Assembly: GCF_027988105.1 (NCBI RefSeq)
Contig: NZ_JAQJZJ010000002.1
Location: 124,001 to 188,000, forward strand
Direction: 5' to 3'
DNA: 64,000 bases
Source of the DNA: Pseudomonas aestuarii
Lineage (GTDB): Bacteria > Pseudomonadota > Gammaproteobacteria > Pseudomonadales > Pseudomonadaceae
The notes beneath the pieces are model-generated. The model was not told the DNA's origin. It made no database searches and was given only the letters and a program-made list of their open reading frames with translations. Both the position numbers and the translations under genes were made by a program. Positions 50,725-59,605 of the stretch are shown one piece after another; positions within the stretch are counted from its first letter, which is position 1, and the number at the start of each line of letters is the position of its first letter.

Positions 50725-50820
50725 GCCGCCACCTCGCCGCCCGCCATTCCTTACAGCATAGCCAGGTCAGCCGCTGGCGCTGCAGGATTCAAGCTGCATG
50801 CACTCGTGTCGCCTGACTGA

Positions 50821-50860
50821 TTGACCAGGATCAAAGCCCAAGTCCCGGCACGCCCTATGC
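50821..50860 (+). promoter_or_regulatory. FNR/ANR-type class II promoter upstream of osmC-like gene
   Basis: TTGACCAGGATCAA matches TTGAT-N4-ATCAA at nine of ten positions. TATGCT at 50855-50860 stands where the -10 element should be if the box is centred at -41.5. Predicted start near 50869; the gene begins at 50922. Confidence 0.78.
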
Positions 50861-50921
50861 TGATGCCAAACCCAAGCACGCCTGTCTCAAGGGCAAATGA
50901 CCACAGCATGAGGAATTCTGC

Positions 50922-51356
50922 ATGACCATAAAGACCATCAGCGCCCAGGGACAGCTGAATGCGGGCATGAGCATCGAGGTGCAATGCGGCGAGCACCGCC
51001 TGGTCATGGACCAACCCCAGCACGCCGGCGGCCAAGGCCTGGGGCCGACGCCCCTGGATGTGGTGATGGCCGCTGTGGCCGGCTGCTTCGGCACCCTGGG
51101 CCGTTACATCGCCCATCAGCAGAAGATCGAGCTGCGCGGCATGCGTTTCGAGATCGAAGCCGACTACGACCCCGATGGCTTGCTTGGCCGGCGCGATGAC
51201 GTGCGCCCCGGGTTCCAGGCGCTGAGGGTCAAGGTGGAGATCGACGCCGACCTCAACCGCGAGGAAAAGCAGGCCTTTCTCGAGGAGATCGAACGGCGTT
51301 GCCCGCTGGCCGACAACCTGCTCAACGGCACCCAACTGCACAGCCAGCTGGCCTGA
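50922..51356 (+). CDS. OsmC family protein
   Basis: OsmC/Ohr proteins are dimeric peroxidases with two reactive cysteines. The 144-residue product has Cys55 in AVAGCFGTLG and Cys127 in ERRCPLADN, a spacing that fits the family. It is of the YhfA-like side branch more than true OsmC or Ohr, so organic peroxide activity is not certain. Its promoter carries a class II FNR/ANR-type site, so expression under low oxygen is expected. It is convergent with the DUF3859 gene, with only six bases between the stops. Confidence 0.9.
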   Translation: MTIKTISAQGQLNAGMSIEVQCGEHRLVMDQPQHAGGQGLGPTPLDVVMAAVAGCFGTLGRYIAHQQKIELRGMRFEIEADYDPDGLLGRRDDVRPGFQALRVKVEIDADLNREEKQAFLEEIERRCPLADNLLNGTQLHSQLA

Positions 51357-51362
51357 CCAGGC

Positions 51363-51827
51363 TCAGCGCACCTGAAAACGCTGCTCGGCCAGCTTGCGGT
51401 CATCCTGGAACACCAGGAAATGCCACTCACCCGCAACGACCTCATGGGGTTCGCTGAACTCGAAGGCCATGACGTCCTGGGGGGCGCCCGGAACCAGCGC
51501 CTGGGTCACCACGAACTTGTCGTGACGCCTACCGTCCGGGGTTGTGATACCAGGCGTGAGATACAGCAGGGTCAGCGGCGCATCGCCAACGGCCTTGCCC
51601 GCCAGGCTGTAGCGCATGCCGAATTTGGTGCCGAGCTTGGCCGGGATCAGTTCGCGGCGTTCGATTGGCTGGTTGCTGCGGGTCAGCAGCCGCTCGCCCG
51701 GTTTGAAATCCTCGTATTGGCTGGCGAAGATGCCGTATTCCACGGGCCCCTCGACCCGTACCTCGGCCTGTACCAGACCGCTCATCAGCATGAGTGCGGC
51801 CAGCGCACTGAAACGGGCGTATTGCAT
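51363..51827 (-). CDS. DUF3859 domain-containing exported protein
   Basis: The 154-residue precursor has a signal peptide (MQYARFSALAALMLMSGLVQ, cleaved near AEV) and a beta-sandwich-like body with EYGIFASQYEDF, TKFGMRYSL and GEWHFLVFQDDRKLAEQ, which fit the DUF3859 family. It is predicted periplasmic; the function is unknown. It follows the amidohydrolase gene by 65 bases on the same strand and may be co-transcribed with it. Confidence 0.82.
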   Translation of the reverse strand: MQYARFSALAALMLMSGLVQAEVRVEGPVEYGIFASQYEDFKPGERLLTRSNQPIERRELIPAKLGTKFGMRYSLAGKAVGDAPLTLLYLTPGITTPDGRRHDKFVVTQALVPGAPQDVMAFEFSEPHEVVAGEWHFLVFQDDRKLAEQRFQVR

Positions 51828-51892
51828 GTCGCGCTCCTTGTTTGGGATGGCGCGAGCCTATGACACCCTTGTGACAGGCGAATGACAAGCCG

Positions 51893-52915
51893 CTACTTGG
51901 CGGGGGTTTCCTCTGCCTTGCGCGGCAGTATGGCGAGGAAGTTGTCCCGCGCGACCCCGTGCGCCGCCTCGGTGGGCAACGCATCGAGGAACGGCTCGAA
52001 GCCCCGCATGAGTTCGCCCATGCTGTCGAAGTGACCGACCACGTCGGAGCCGAGCATGAAGCGCTCGGGATAGCGACTGACCAGCGCGATCCAGTGCGGG
52101 TCGGGCGTGCCCTGCTCATCCAGCAGATAGGGCCTGAGCATGCTCCAGGACAGATCGATATACAGGTTCGGGTAGGCTTCGAGCATGCGTTCGAGGGTCG
52201 ACAGGAGGAAGTCCAGCTTGTCCTGATGCCGGTGTATTTCCAGGCTGGTGCCGGCATGTGCCCAGATAAAGCGCACGTGCGGATGATTGCGCAGCGGCGC
52301 TTCCATTTCCGCCAGGTACAACGGGTTGCGTTCACGCTTGGAGGTGATATTGGCATGCAGCATCACCGGTAGATCGTACTCGGCGGCCAGGTGATAGACC
52401 CGCGCCAGCGCCTCGTTGTCGGCTCGTGGGGCATCCCCATGGATCAGCGCGGTCAGGTCGTCGTGCCGGGTGAACACCTCGCCGATTCCCTGCCACAAGC
52501 CCGGATCCATTTCGAGCATACGGCGGATATGTGCATCGGCGTTCATGTCGGTGGGGTTGAAGCCGGACAGGAAGGGGTGAAAGCGCCTGCGCTGTTCGAC
52601 GGGCAGCTGCTTGAAAGCATGCGCGATCAACACATCGGTGGCGCTGTACCAATAGGCATTGGCGTCATCGCCGGCGTAGTAGCGCGGACGCTTGGGTTCG
52701 TTCTCATCCCATTTCTTTGCCACCGGGATGCCCGACAGCATCACATGTTCGATGTTGGCCTCGGCCATGCGCTTGAGCAGCTTGTCCATGCCGGCGCTTT
52801 CCTGGAAAAAGTCGACGTAATGCAAGTGGGCATCGCTGTAACGATACTCGCGGGAATGCGCACTGCTCGCGGCCAAAGCGAGGAACAGAATCAGGCTCAA
52901 ACGTAGAAGTGGCAA
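51893..52915 (-). CDS. Exported amidohydrolase (amidohydrolase-2 type)
   Basis: The 340-residue product is a TIM-barrel metal-dependent hydrolase of the amidohydrolase-related group. It has SDAHLHYVDFF near the N-terminus (His30, His32), VMLHANITS, FIWAHAGTS and FMLGSDVVGHFDSMGEL, which supply the usual metal ligands. A signal peptide precedes it (LSLILFLALAASSAHS), so it acts in the periplasm, which is uncommon for this family. The start is a TTG at 52915, chosen because AGGAGG lies eight bases upstream and no ATG is suitably placed. The substrate is not known; a carboxylate or lactone is usual for the family. Confidence 0.85.
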   Translation of the reverse strand: MPLLRLSLILFLALAASSAHSREYRYSDAHLHYVDFFQESAGMDKLLKRMAEANIEHVMLSGIPVAKKWDENEPKRPRYYAGDDANAYWYSATDVLIAHAFKQLPVEQRRRFHPFLSGFNPTDMNADAHIRRMLEMDPGLWQGIGEVFTRHDDLTALIHGDAPRADNEALARVYHLAAEYDLPVMLHANITSKRERNPLYLAEMEAPLRNHPHVRFIWAHAGTSLEIHRHQDKLDFLLSTLERMLEAYPNLYIDLSWSMLRPYLLDEQGTPDPHWIALVSRYPERFMLGSDVVGHFDSMGELMRGFEPFLDALPTEAAHGVARDNFLAILPRKAEETPAK

Positions 52916-53124
52916 AGCGGCGTCCTCCTGACAGCATGGACTGGGTAGACCCGGCAGATGCCCAGCAAGTTCAGCCAGCGCCCTGGTGCGGGCAACGGCG
53001 CCAGGCTGGAAAGGCAAGGCCAACGATCAGGTGCACAGCGTCGCTACGCTCTGGCGGCGCTGGTCTGCAACCGCCGCGATGGGCTAGGCTGGTAGCCTCG
53101 CCATATGCCGACTCCGGAGTTGCC

Positions 53125-54003
53125 ATGAGCGCTAACCACAACGCTACCGGCCTGCTACTGATCCGACCGCGCCAGGAAGACATCGCGGGGCAACCGATCC
53201 TGCGCCCATTGCCATCGGCCAAATGCCGCAGTGTCGGCCCCTTCGTCTTCTTCGACCATATCCTCGAACAGACCTATGCGCCCGGCCGCGGCCTGAACAT
53301 CGACCAGCACCCGCATATCGGCCTGTCGACCCTCACCTACCTGTTCGAAGGCCAACTGCAGCACAAGGACAGCCTCGGTTCGGATCAACTGGTCAAGCCT
53401 GGCGAAGTCAGCTGGATGACCGCCGGACGCGCGGTGGCGCATATCGAGCGCACCCCGGCCACGTTGCAAAAAACTGGCTCGCGCCTGCATGGCCTGCAAG
53501 TCTGGCTGGCGCTGCCCGCAGCTGACGAACAAGGCGAACCCAGTTACAGCCATCACCCGGCCAGCAAGTTGCCGCGCAGCGAAGCCATGGGCGTGCAGAT
53601 TTGCCTGATCGCCGGTACTGGTTTCTGCCTGGAGTCGCCTGTAACGGTAAGCTCGCCAACGCTGTACGCCGAGCTCAAATTGGCCGCCGGTGCCCGCCTG
53701 GCCATTCCTGCCGAACACCCGGAGCGGGCGCTGTACCTGATTGATGGTGAAGCGCTGCTGGACGATCAAGCGCTGCCGCTGCGTGGCCTGGCGGTACTGC
53801 CCGGGGGCGAAGCCTTCACCCTCAGCGCCTGCGGCGAAAGCCATCTGGTGCTGATCGGCGGTCAACCCCTGGGACCACGGCGGATCGATTGGAACTTCGT
53901 CGCCAGCGACCCGGCGCTGATCGAGCAAGCGCGGGAGCGCTGGAGAAATAACGAGTGGCCCAAGGTGCCGGGAGAAACCACGCGCATCGAACTGCCACGC
54001 TAA
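53125..54003 (+). CDS. Pirin family protein
   Basis: Pirins are bicupin proteins binding iron, some with quercetinase activity. The 292-residue protein has the metal ligands His62 and His64 in DQHPHIGLSTLTYLFEG, and His106 and Glu108 in AVAHIERT, matching the human pirin set. A C-terminal pirin domain follows. The ATG at 53125 has CGGAG eight bases upstream. It diverges from the amidohydrolase gene, with about 210 bases between them. Confidence 0.94.
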   Translation: MSANHNATGLLLIRPRQEDIAGQPILRPLPSAKCRSVGPFVFFDHILEQTYAPGRGLNIDQHPHIGLSTLTYLFEGQLQHKDSLGSDQLVKPGEVSWMTAGRAVAHIERTPATLQKTGSRLHGLQVWLALPAADEQGEPSYSHHPASKLPRSEAMGVQICLIAGTGFCLESPVTVSSPTLYAELKLAAGARLAIPAEHPERALYLIDGEALLDDQALPLRGLAVLPGGEAFTLSACGESHLVLIGGQPLGPRRIDWNFVASDPALIEQARERWRNNEWPKVPGETTRIELPR

Positions 54004-54054
54004 CGGGGCGACAGCGCCAGCGTCCTTGACCTTGGCCCGTCGTTGGCGCGTCAG

Positions 54055-54840
54055 TCACTGCGCCGCGAACACCTCGTCGAACAACTGGTTCATGGCCTTG
54101 TAGGCCCGTGCCGCCACCCGCGGATGGTAGTCGTTGCGCCCCGGTACATTGGCCTGCGGGTTGGTGAAGGAATGCACCGCGCCGCCATAGCTGATCAGTT
54201 GCCAATCGGTGTGCGCCGCTTTCATCTCGGCGATGAAGTCCTCGACTTGCTTCGGCGGTACCGATGGATCGTCAGCACCGTGCAGCACCAGCACCGGCGC
54301 CTTGATGTTCTGCGCATCGGCCGGGTTCGGCGTATCCAGATTGCCATGGAAGGATACGAAGCCTTGCAGGTCGGCGCCCGAGCGGGCCAGTTCCAGTACC
54401 GCGCCGCCGCCGAAGCAGAAGCCAATGGCGCCCAGCTTGCCGGCATCCAGGGCGACCTGGGGCGCTTGCGCCTTGAGCACCTCGACCGCAGCCTGGGCCC
54501 GCTTGCGCATCAAGGCCCGGTCGCCGCGTAGCGCACCGGCTGCGGCTCCCGCTTCCTCGGCATTGCTCGGGCGCACCGCCTTGCCGTACATATCGGCCAT
54601 GAACACCACGTACTGGTCTGCGGCAATCAGCTCGGCCTGCTTCGCCGAGTTCTCGGTCACCCCCAGCCAATCCGGCACCATCATCAAGCCGGGTCGAGGC
54701 GTCTTCACCGCATCGTCATAGATCAGCAGGCCCTCGAAGGCTTCACCGTCGATCTGGTACGGCACGGGTTTGACCACTACTGCGGCCTCGGCGAGGCCGA
54801 CCAGGCCAGCCAGCGCCACAGGCATGAGAGATTTGTGCAT
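54055..54840 (-). CDS. Exported dienelactone hydrolase family protein
   Basis: The 261-residue protein has a short signal peptide (MHKSLMPVALAGLVGLAEA), then an alpha/beta hydrolase of the dienelactone hydrolase type. The nucleophile is Cys142 in IGFCFGGG, the acid is in HGADDPSVP and the His is in GAVHSFTNP. AGGAGC precedes the ATG at 54840; an in-frame extension to 54900 is not supported. It lies downstream of htpG across a strong terminator, an arrangement I recall from P. aeruginosa. The substrate is not known. Confidence 0.9.
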   Translation of the reverse strand: MHKSLMPVALAGLVGLAEAAVVVKPVPYQIDGEAFEGLLIYDDAVKTPRPGLMMVPDWLGVTENSAKQAELIAADQYVVFMADMYGKAVRPSNAEEAGAAAGALRGDRALMRKRAQAAVEVLKAQAPQVALDAGKLGAIGFCFGGGAVLELARSGADLQGFVSFHGNLDTPNPADAQNIKAPVLVLHGADDPSVPPKQVEDFIAEMKAAHTDWQLISYGGAVHSFTNPQANVPGRNDYHPRVAARAYKAMNQLFDEVFAAQ

Positions 54841-54901
54841 CGAGCTGCTCCTGATTAGTGGGTCACCCTCAAACAGTAGCGCCTGGTGCCGCGCAGCCAA
54901 G

Positions 54902-54929
54902 AAAAAAGCCCGCTGATGCGGGCTTTTTT
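54902..54929 (-). terminator. Rho-independent terminator of htpG
   Basis: AAAAAAGCCCGC and GCGGGCTTTTTT form a perfect 12-bp stem with a TGAT loop. It stands 15 bases after the htpG stop and serves mainly the minus strand, but its symmetry would also stop transcription from the other side. Confidence 0.95.
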
Positions 54930-54943
54930 CATTGCTACAAGTA

Positions 54944-56848
54944 TCAGGCCGAGAGTTCGACCAGCAGTTTGTTGAGTCGCTGCACGTAGGCAGCCGGATC
55001 TTTCAGGCTATCCCCAGCCGCCAGCGCGGCTTGGTCGAAGAGGATGTGGCTGAGGTCGGCGAAACGCTCTTCGTCCGGCTCGGCATCCAGCTTCTCGATC
55101 AGCGGATGGTTGGGGTTGAACTCGAAGATCGGCTTGGATTCCGGAACCTTCTGGCCACTGGCTTCGAGAATCTGACGCATCTGCAAACCCAGGTCCTGCT
55201 CGCCGATCGCCAGGATTGCTGGCGAATCGGTCAGGCGGTGCGACACCCGCACCTCGGCGACCTGCTCGCCCAGCGCGGTTTTCAAGCGCTCGACCAAGCC
55301 TTCTTTAGCCTTGGCGACTTCTTCCTGAGCCTGCTTGTCCTCTTCCGAGTCCAGCTTGCCCAGATCCAGGTCGCCACGGGCGACATCGACGAAGTGCTTG
55401 CCGTCGAACTCGGTGAGGTAGCTCATCAGCCACTCATCGATGCGGTCGGTGAGCAGCAGCACCTCGATGCCTTTCTTGCGGAACACTTCCAGGTGCGGGC
55501 TGTTCTTCACCTGGGCGTAGGATTCGCCAGAGAGGTAGTAGATCTTGTCCTGGCCTTCCTTCATGCGGGCGATGTAGTCCGCCAGGGCCACGCTCTGATC
55601 ACCTGCCTCGCTGCTGGTGGAGGCGAAACGCAGCAAGCCGGCGATCTTCTCCTTGTTGGCGAAATCTTCCGCCGGACCTTCCTTGAGCACCTGGCCGAAG
55701 TTCTTCCAGAATGCCTGGTACTGCTCGGGATCGTTCTTCGCCTGTTTCTCCAGCATGTCCAGCACGCGCTTGGTCAGTGCAGACTTCATCGAATCGATGA
55801 CCGGATCCTTCTGCAGGATCTCGCGGGAAATGTTCAGCGACAGGTCGTTGGAATCGATAACACCCTTGATGAAGCGCAGGTACAGCGGCAGGAACTCGTC
55901 GGCCTGGTCCATGATGAACACGCGCTGCACATACAGCTTGAGGCCCTTGGAGGCATCGCGCTGGTACAGGTCGAACGGCGCGCGGCCCGGCACGTAGAGC
56001 AACGAAGTGTATTCCAGCTTGCCCTCGACCTTGTTGTGGCTCCAGGTCAGCGGGTTGTCGAAGTCGTGGGCGACGTGCTTGTAGAACTCCTGGTACTCCT
56101 CGTCCTTGATCTCGTTGCGTGGACGGGTCCACAGCGCGCTGGCGCGGTTGACGGTTTCCCACTCGGGTTCGGCCGGTTTATCCGCCTCTTCACCCTGGTG
56201 CTCTTTCGGCAACTCGATCGGCAGGGCGATATGATCGGAGTATTTCTTGATGATGTTGCGCAGACGCCAGCCGTCGGCGAACTCGTCCTCGCCCTTCTTC
56301 AGGTGCAGGACGATACGGCTGCCACGCTCGGCCTTTTCGATGGTCGCGACCTCGAAATCACCCTCACCTTGCGACGACCAATGTACACCCTCGGCTGCCG
56401 TCAAGCCGGCACGACGGCTGAACACATCGACCTTGTCGGCGACGATGAACGCGGAATAGAAGCCCACGCCGAACTGGCCGATCAGGTGCGAATCCTTCTT
56501 CTGATCACCCGACAGGTTCTTCAAGAAGTCGGAAGTGCCCGACTTGGCGATGGTCCCCAGATGGGCAATCGCTTCCTCACGGCTCATGCCGATGCCGTTG
56601 TCTTCGAGGGTGAGGGTATTAGCCTTCTTATCGAAGCTGACGCGAATCTTCAGCTCGGCACCGCCTTCCAACAGCTCAGGCTTGGCCAACGCTTCGAAGC
56701 GCAGCTTATCCGTCGCATCCGATGCATTGGAAATCAGCTCCCGGAGGAAGATTTCCTTATTCGAATACATCGAATGGATCATCAGGTGAAGCATCTGCTT
56801 CACCTCGGTCTGGAAGCCCAGGGTTTCTTTTTGAGTTTCCACACTCAT
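54944..56848 (-). CDS. htpG: Chaperone HtpG (Hsp90 family)
   Basis: HtpG is the bacterial Hsp90, an ATP-driven dimeric chaperone. The 634-residue protein has the GHKL ATPase motifs [37 protein letters not shown] and [13 protein letters not shown] strands, a middle domain with the catalytic-loop Arg in LNISREIL, and a C-terminal dimerisation domain ending [17 protein letters not shown] lies 11 bases upstream of the ATG. A consensus sigma-32 promoter lies about 50 bases upstream of the start codon. Confidence 0.98.
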   Translation of the reverse strand: MSVETQKETLGFQTEVKQMLHLMIHSMYSNKEIFLRELISNASDATDKLRFEALAKPELLEGGAELKIRVSFDKKANTLTLEDNGIGMSREEAIAHLGTIAKSGTSDFLKNLSGDQKKDSHLIGQFGVGFYSAFIVADKVDVFSRRAGLTAAEGVHWSSQGEGDFEVATIEKAERGSRIVLHLKKGEDEFADGWRLRNIIKKYSDHIALPIELPKEHQGEEADKPAEPEWETVNRASALWTRPRNEIKDEEYQEFYKHVAHDFDNPLTWSHNKVEGKLEYTSLLYVPGRAPFDLYQRDASKGLKLYVQRVFIMDQADEFLPLYLRFIKGVIDSNDLSLNISREILQKDPVIDSMKSALTKRVLDMLEKQAKNDPEQYQAFWKNFGQVLKEGPAEDFANKEKIAGLLRFASTSSEAGDQSVALADYIARMKEGQDKIYYLSGESYAQVKNSPHLEVFRKKGIEVLLLTDRIDEWLMSYLTEFDGKHFVDVARGDLDLGKLDSEEDKQAQEEVAKAKEGLVERLKTALGEQVAEVRVSHRLTDSPAILAIGEQDLGLQMRQILEASGQKVPESKPIFEFNPNHPLIEKLDAEPDEERFADLSHILFDQAALAAGDSLKDPAAYVQRLNKLLVELSA

Positions 56849-56900
56849 GGTCGTTTAACTCCACATGGTTGACTAAGCCGAAATCCGGCGGATGTCATGC

Positions 56901-56928
56901 AGATGGGGGCAAGCTGTGGGATTTCAAG
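56901..56928 (-). promoter_or_regulatory. Sigma-32 heat-shock promoter of htpG
   Basis: On the minus strand CTTGAAA (-35, 56928-56922) and CCCCATCT (-10, 56908-56901) are separated by 13 bases. Both elements match the E. coli RpoH consensus CTTGAAA and CCCCATNT exactly. The ATG follows about 50 bases later. Confidence 0.92.
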
Positions 56929-57099
56929 TAGTTGGCCAAGCGCCTCAGCGCTTGTGCAAATACCCCAACACGGCGGCGAGGCCCTCTGCCGGCGTTTGCA
57001 GCAAGGCGTGCTACGCAAGAACGGGGGATTATTTCCACCCTCCGCATAGCGCACCCTCGGCAACGGCTGCACAGTAGTCGGGCGTTGCTTCATGGCCGC

Positions 57100-58356
57100 T
57101 CAAGGTTCCAGCAGCTCGATCGTGCTGATGTCCTCGGGCCGCAAGGCATAGCTGGCCGCGCCCGAACCGCTCAGACGCTGGCGGATGACCAAGCGCCCTT
57201 GCTGGTCGACCCCCTGGAATCGCCCCTCCGCCAAACTGCCACGCGTAGTGGATACGCGCATGCTCAGGTTCTCGTAGCGGCTTGGGCTGCGCAGCAGACC
57301 TTCCAGGCTGAATCGCAGGCGCCTGTCCAGTGGACGGCTAATACGCTCGCTGCTCGCCGTCTCGACTGGCGCGACCGCCACATTCGGGGCTGGCGTCACG
57401 ACGGCCCGCTCCGCTAATGGCGCAAAACGATCGGCGTCGACCGCCCAGCCGCGGGATGCGCTCTTGTTCAAGCGCACGGGCAGGCGCTGCGTCTGCCCGT
57501 TGATCTGCGCCTCGACGGTCAGGTCGAGGACCTCGGCCGGCAGCGTCACCACTGGCAAGTCGCCCAACTGCACCGAACGCGTGGCAAAGCGCCGCTGCAG
57601 ATAATCCCTGATGACGTAGGCCAGGGTGTCTATTGAGTCGACTTGCCGGTCGACCTTGCCGTCGCGATAACGCAAGCCATCACGAAACACCTCGATCCTG
57701 CCGCTCAGGGTGGTCTTGAATTGCGCCGGCAGGACCAGATGAAAATCACCGGCCAGCTTGTTCGGCGCCAGCGGCTGCAAGTCCAGGTGCAGGGTGTAGC
57801 CATGGCTCAGCCGCCGCGTCTCGGGCAGATCCTGCTCCGGCAGCAACCAGCTCACTTCGATGTCCGGCAGTGGGCCTTGGTCGCCTGGCAACACGTCAAG
57901 GCGCAAGGCGCCCGTCACGGGCTGCTGCAGGCGGATAACCAGTTCGCGGCTAGCAAAAAAATCCTGGCCTTCGCGCAGGCTGAGCACGTTGCCGAGCAAC
58001 TCGCCCTGCCGCGGCACAAATGGCTGGCCATTCAACTCGCCGTGCAACTCGATGGATAACTCCGCCGGAGCCTGCACTTCTGGCTTGAGCCACTGCAAGC
58101 TCAACAATGCATGCAGGCGCTGCGAATCCTGGCTGGCCAACAGGGTCAAACCGACGACCAGCGGGATAAACCCCAAGGCACTGAGGCCCAACGCCTGGCG
58201 CGCACTGCGCCAGTGGCGCAGCACATAGAGCAACGTAAACGGCGGCAGGAGGCTCGCCCAGCCCCAGAGCAGACCCGTGCCAAAAGCACGCATCACCAGC
58301 CAGACCAGGCCGGCCAGAATCAGCAGCAAGCCACCGAGGATCAGCAACGCGTCCAT
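57100..58356 (-). CDS. Conserved membrane protein of unknown function
   Basis: The 418-residue protein has three N-terminal hydrophobic segments (about 3-22, 28-46, 58-76) and then a long beta-rich periplasmic region of about 340 residues. The first part contains PLPDIEVSWLLPEQDLPETR; a later segment (near 340-418) has LEGLLRSPSRYENLSMRVST and ends PEDISTIELLEP, which looks like a small beta barrel. I recall a similarly placed unknown gene near P. aeruginosa htpG, but no named family. Neighbours give little help: htpG downstream and PaaI thioesterases upstream. Confidence 0.8.
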   Translation of the reverse strand: MDALLILGGLLLILAGLVWLVMRAFGTGLLWGWASLLPPFTLLYVLRHWRSARQALGLSALGFIPLVVGLTLLASQDSQRLHALLSLQWLKPEVQAPAELSIELHGELNGQPFVPRQGELLGNVLSLREGQDFFASRELVIRLQQPVTGALRLDVLPGDQGPLPDIEVSWLLPEQDLPETRRLSHGYTLHLDLQPLAPNKLAGDFHLVLPAQFKTTLSGRIEVFRDGLRYRDGKVDRQVDSIDTLAYVIRDYLQRRFATRSVQLGDLPVVTLPAEVLDLTVEAQINGQTQRLPVRLNKSASRGWAVDADRFAPLAERAVVTPAPNVAVAPVETASSERISRPLDRRLRFSLEGLLRSPSRYENLSMRVSTTRGSLAEGRFQGVDQQGRLVIRQRLSGSGAASYALRPEDISTIELLEP

Positions 58357-58406
58357 TCAGGTTCCTTAAGTAGAGATACCGAGCAGGTCCGTTGACGCTG
58401 GCGGCC

Positions 58407-58853
58407 TCAAGGCTCATCGACCTTGAAGTGCGCCCGCGCCGTGGCAATAGGCTCGGTTTGATTGGTTTGCCAGGCGGTAATTGCCACGTTGGCGACGCGT
58501 CGACCTTGCCGCCACACCTGGCACTGGGCATAGGTGTCACGATAATGACCAGCGCGCAGGTAATCTATCGAGAAGTCGATGATTTTCGGCAAATGTGGGA
58601 TGCCCATGAACATCAATAGATGGAGCATGGCGGCATGTTCCATGAAGCCGGCGATCACCCCGCCGTGCAACGCAGGCAGAATCGGGTTGCCGATGTTGTC
58701 CTGGTTGGCCGGCAAGCGGAAAACCATGTCCTCGCCCAGTCGCAGGCATTGCATGCCGAGTAACCTGGCATAAGGCATCCGGCTGATCAGCGAGTCGTAG
58801 TCACCGTTGTCATGGGCCCGGGATACCAATTGATTGAGCGTCAACTCACTCAT
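58407..58853 (-). CDS. PaaI family hot-dog thioesterase
   Basis: The 148-residue protein is a single hotdog domain with LPALHGGVIAGFMEHAAM (active-site helix) and KIIDFSIDYLRAG, typical of the PaaI/YbgC-like acyl-CoA thioesterases. Its ATG overlaps the stop of the next gene by four bases (ATGA), and that gene is a second PaaI protein, so the two may assemble together as a heteromer. The substrate is not known. Confidence 0.9.
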   Translation of the reverse strand: MSELTLNQLVSRAHDNGDYDSLISRMPYARLLGMQCLRLGEDMVFRLPANQDNIGNPILPALHGGVIAGFMEHAAMLHLLMFMGIPHLPKIIDFSIDYLRAGHYRDTYAQCQVWRQGRRVANVAITAWQTNQTEPIATARAHFKVDEP

Positions 58854-59326
58854 GCACCAGCCCCTTGAATGTCACGCTTGAGTTGTTTATCCCCCGGCAC
58901 GCCCTTGCCCATGCGCATGAAAGTCCCGACTACGTGGGCAATCGGCTGCGCCGGGTCGTCCTGATAGGCATAACCGCGGGTGAAGATGATATTCGGCGTA
59001 ACCCGGTAGCATTCGGCAAAACCGAATACGTCCTTGTTCGGCTCGGCCGGGTGCATGTAGTCGATGCGCAAGTCGAGGGTTGGGCAAACCTCGAACTCCG
59101 CGAGCGCGCAGACCGTTGAAATGCCACAGGTGGTATCCATCAGGGTGGTTATCGCACCACCGTGAATCACCCCGGACTCCGGATCACCCACTATCTGCCT
59201 GCTATAGGGCAAACGCAGGGTCAGACCGAGGGGACTGGCATCATGCACCTGGATGCCGAGCACCTGGCAATGACGCAGCGCCACCAAGAAGCGCTGCGCC
59301 CGCTCGAGAATGAGGGTATTGCTCAT
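58850..59326 (-). CDS. PaaI family hot-dog thioesterase
   Basis: The 158-residue protein has SGVIHGGAITTLMDTTCG and TLDLRIDYMHPAEPNKDVF, the PaaI active-site region. The start at 59326 gives MSNTLILERAQRFLVAL; a longer in-frame extension to 59512 is not convincing. It is coupled to a second PaaI gene by a four-base overlap. The motif DTTCGIS resembles the family's usual catalytic Asp position. Two adjacent hotdog genes of the same kind are not unusual in pseudomonads. Confidence 0.9.
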   Translation of the reverse strand: MSNTLILERAQRFLVALRHCQVLGIQVHDASPLGLTLRLPYSRQIVGDPESGVIHGGAITTLMDTTCGISTVCALAEFEVCPTLDLRIDYMHPAEPNKDVFGFAECYRVTPNIIFTRGYAYQDDPAQPIAHVVGTFMRMGKGVPGDKQLKRDIQGAGA

Positions 59327-59522
59327 CGATTCAGTCCACCACAACGGCACAAAGGGCGCGCATGATAGCCCCTCACCGGACCAAGGCACATTAGCGCAGG
59401 GCTGAGACGCTGTGATTCCCGCCTGTGGCTGACCGCACGCGACGCACACCTGGAGACGCTTTGCGACGGCGTTCGATAGCGCCATAACCGCTGAAGCAGC
59501 CCCCCTAAACACACTTGCCTGG

Positions 59523-59550
59523 GAACTTAATCGAACGGCTCATGCTCGAA
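59523..59550 (+). promoter_or_regulatory. AlgU/sigma-E-type promoter
   Basis: GAACTT (-35) and TCGAA (-10) are 17 bases apart, which fits the AlgU (sigma-22) consensus GAACTT-N16/17-TCtgA/TCaaA. The next gene, a small lipoprotein, begins 55 bases later. This suggests envelope-stress control. Confidence 0.75.
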
Positions 59551-59605
59551 TGGGCTATGCCTGGGGCAACTCAGCCATCATAAATGTCTACAAGGAGTAT
59601 TGACC

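Noticed and set aside
54932..56872. A 646-codon open frame opposite htpG
   Set aside because: HtpG is complete on the other strand with all motifs; the antisense frame is a compositional shadow.
56930..57020. Minus-strand fragment reading LLQTPAEGLAAVLGYLHKR before a stop
   Set aside because: It looks protein-like but is only about 20 codons long with an immediate upstream stop and no start; chance is a sufficient explanation.
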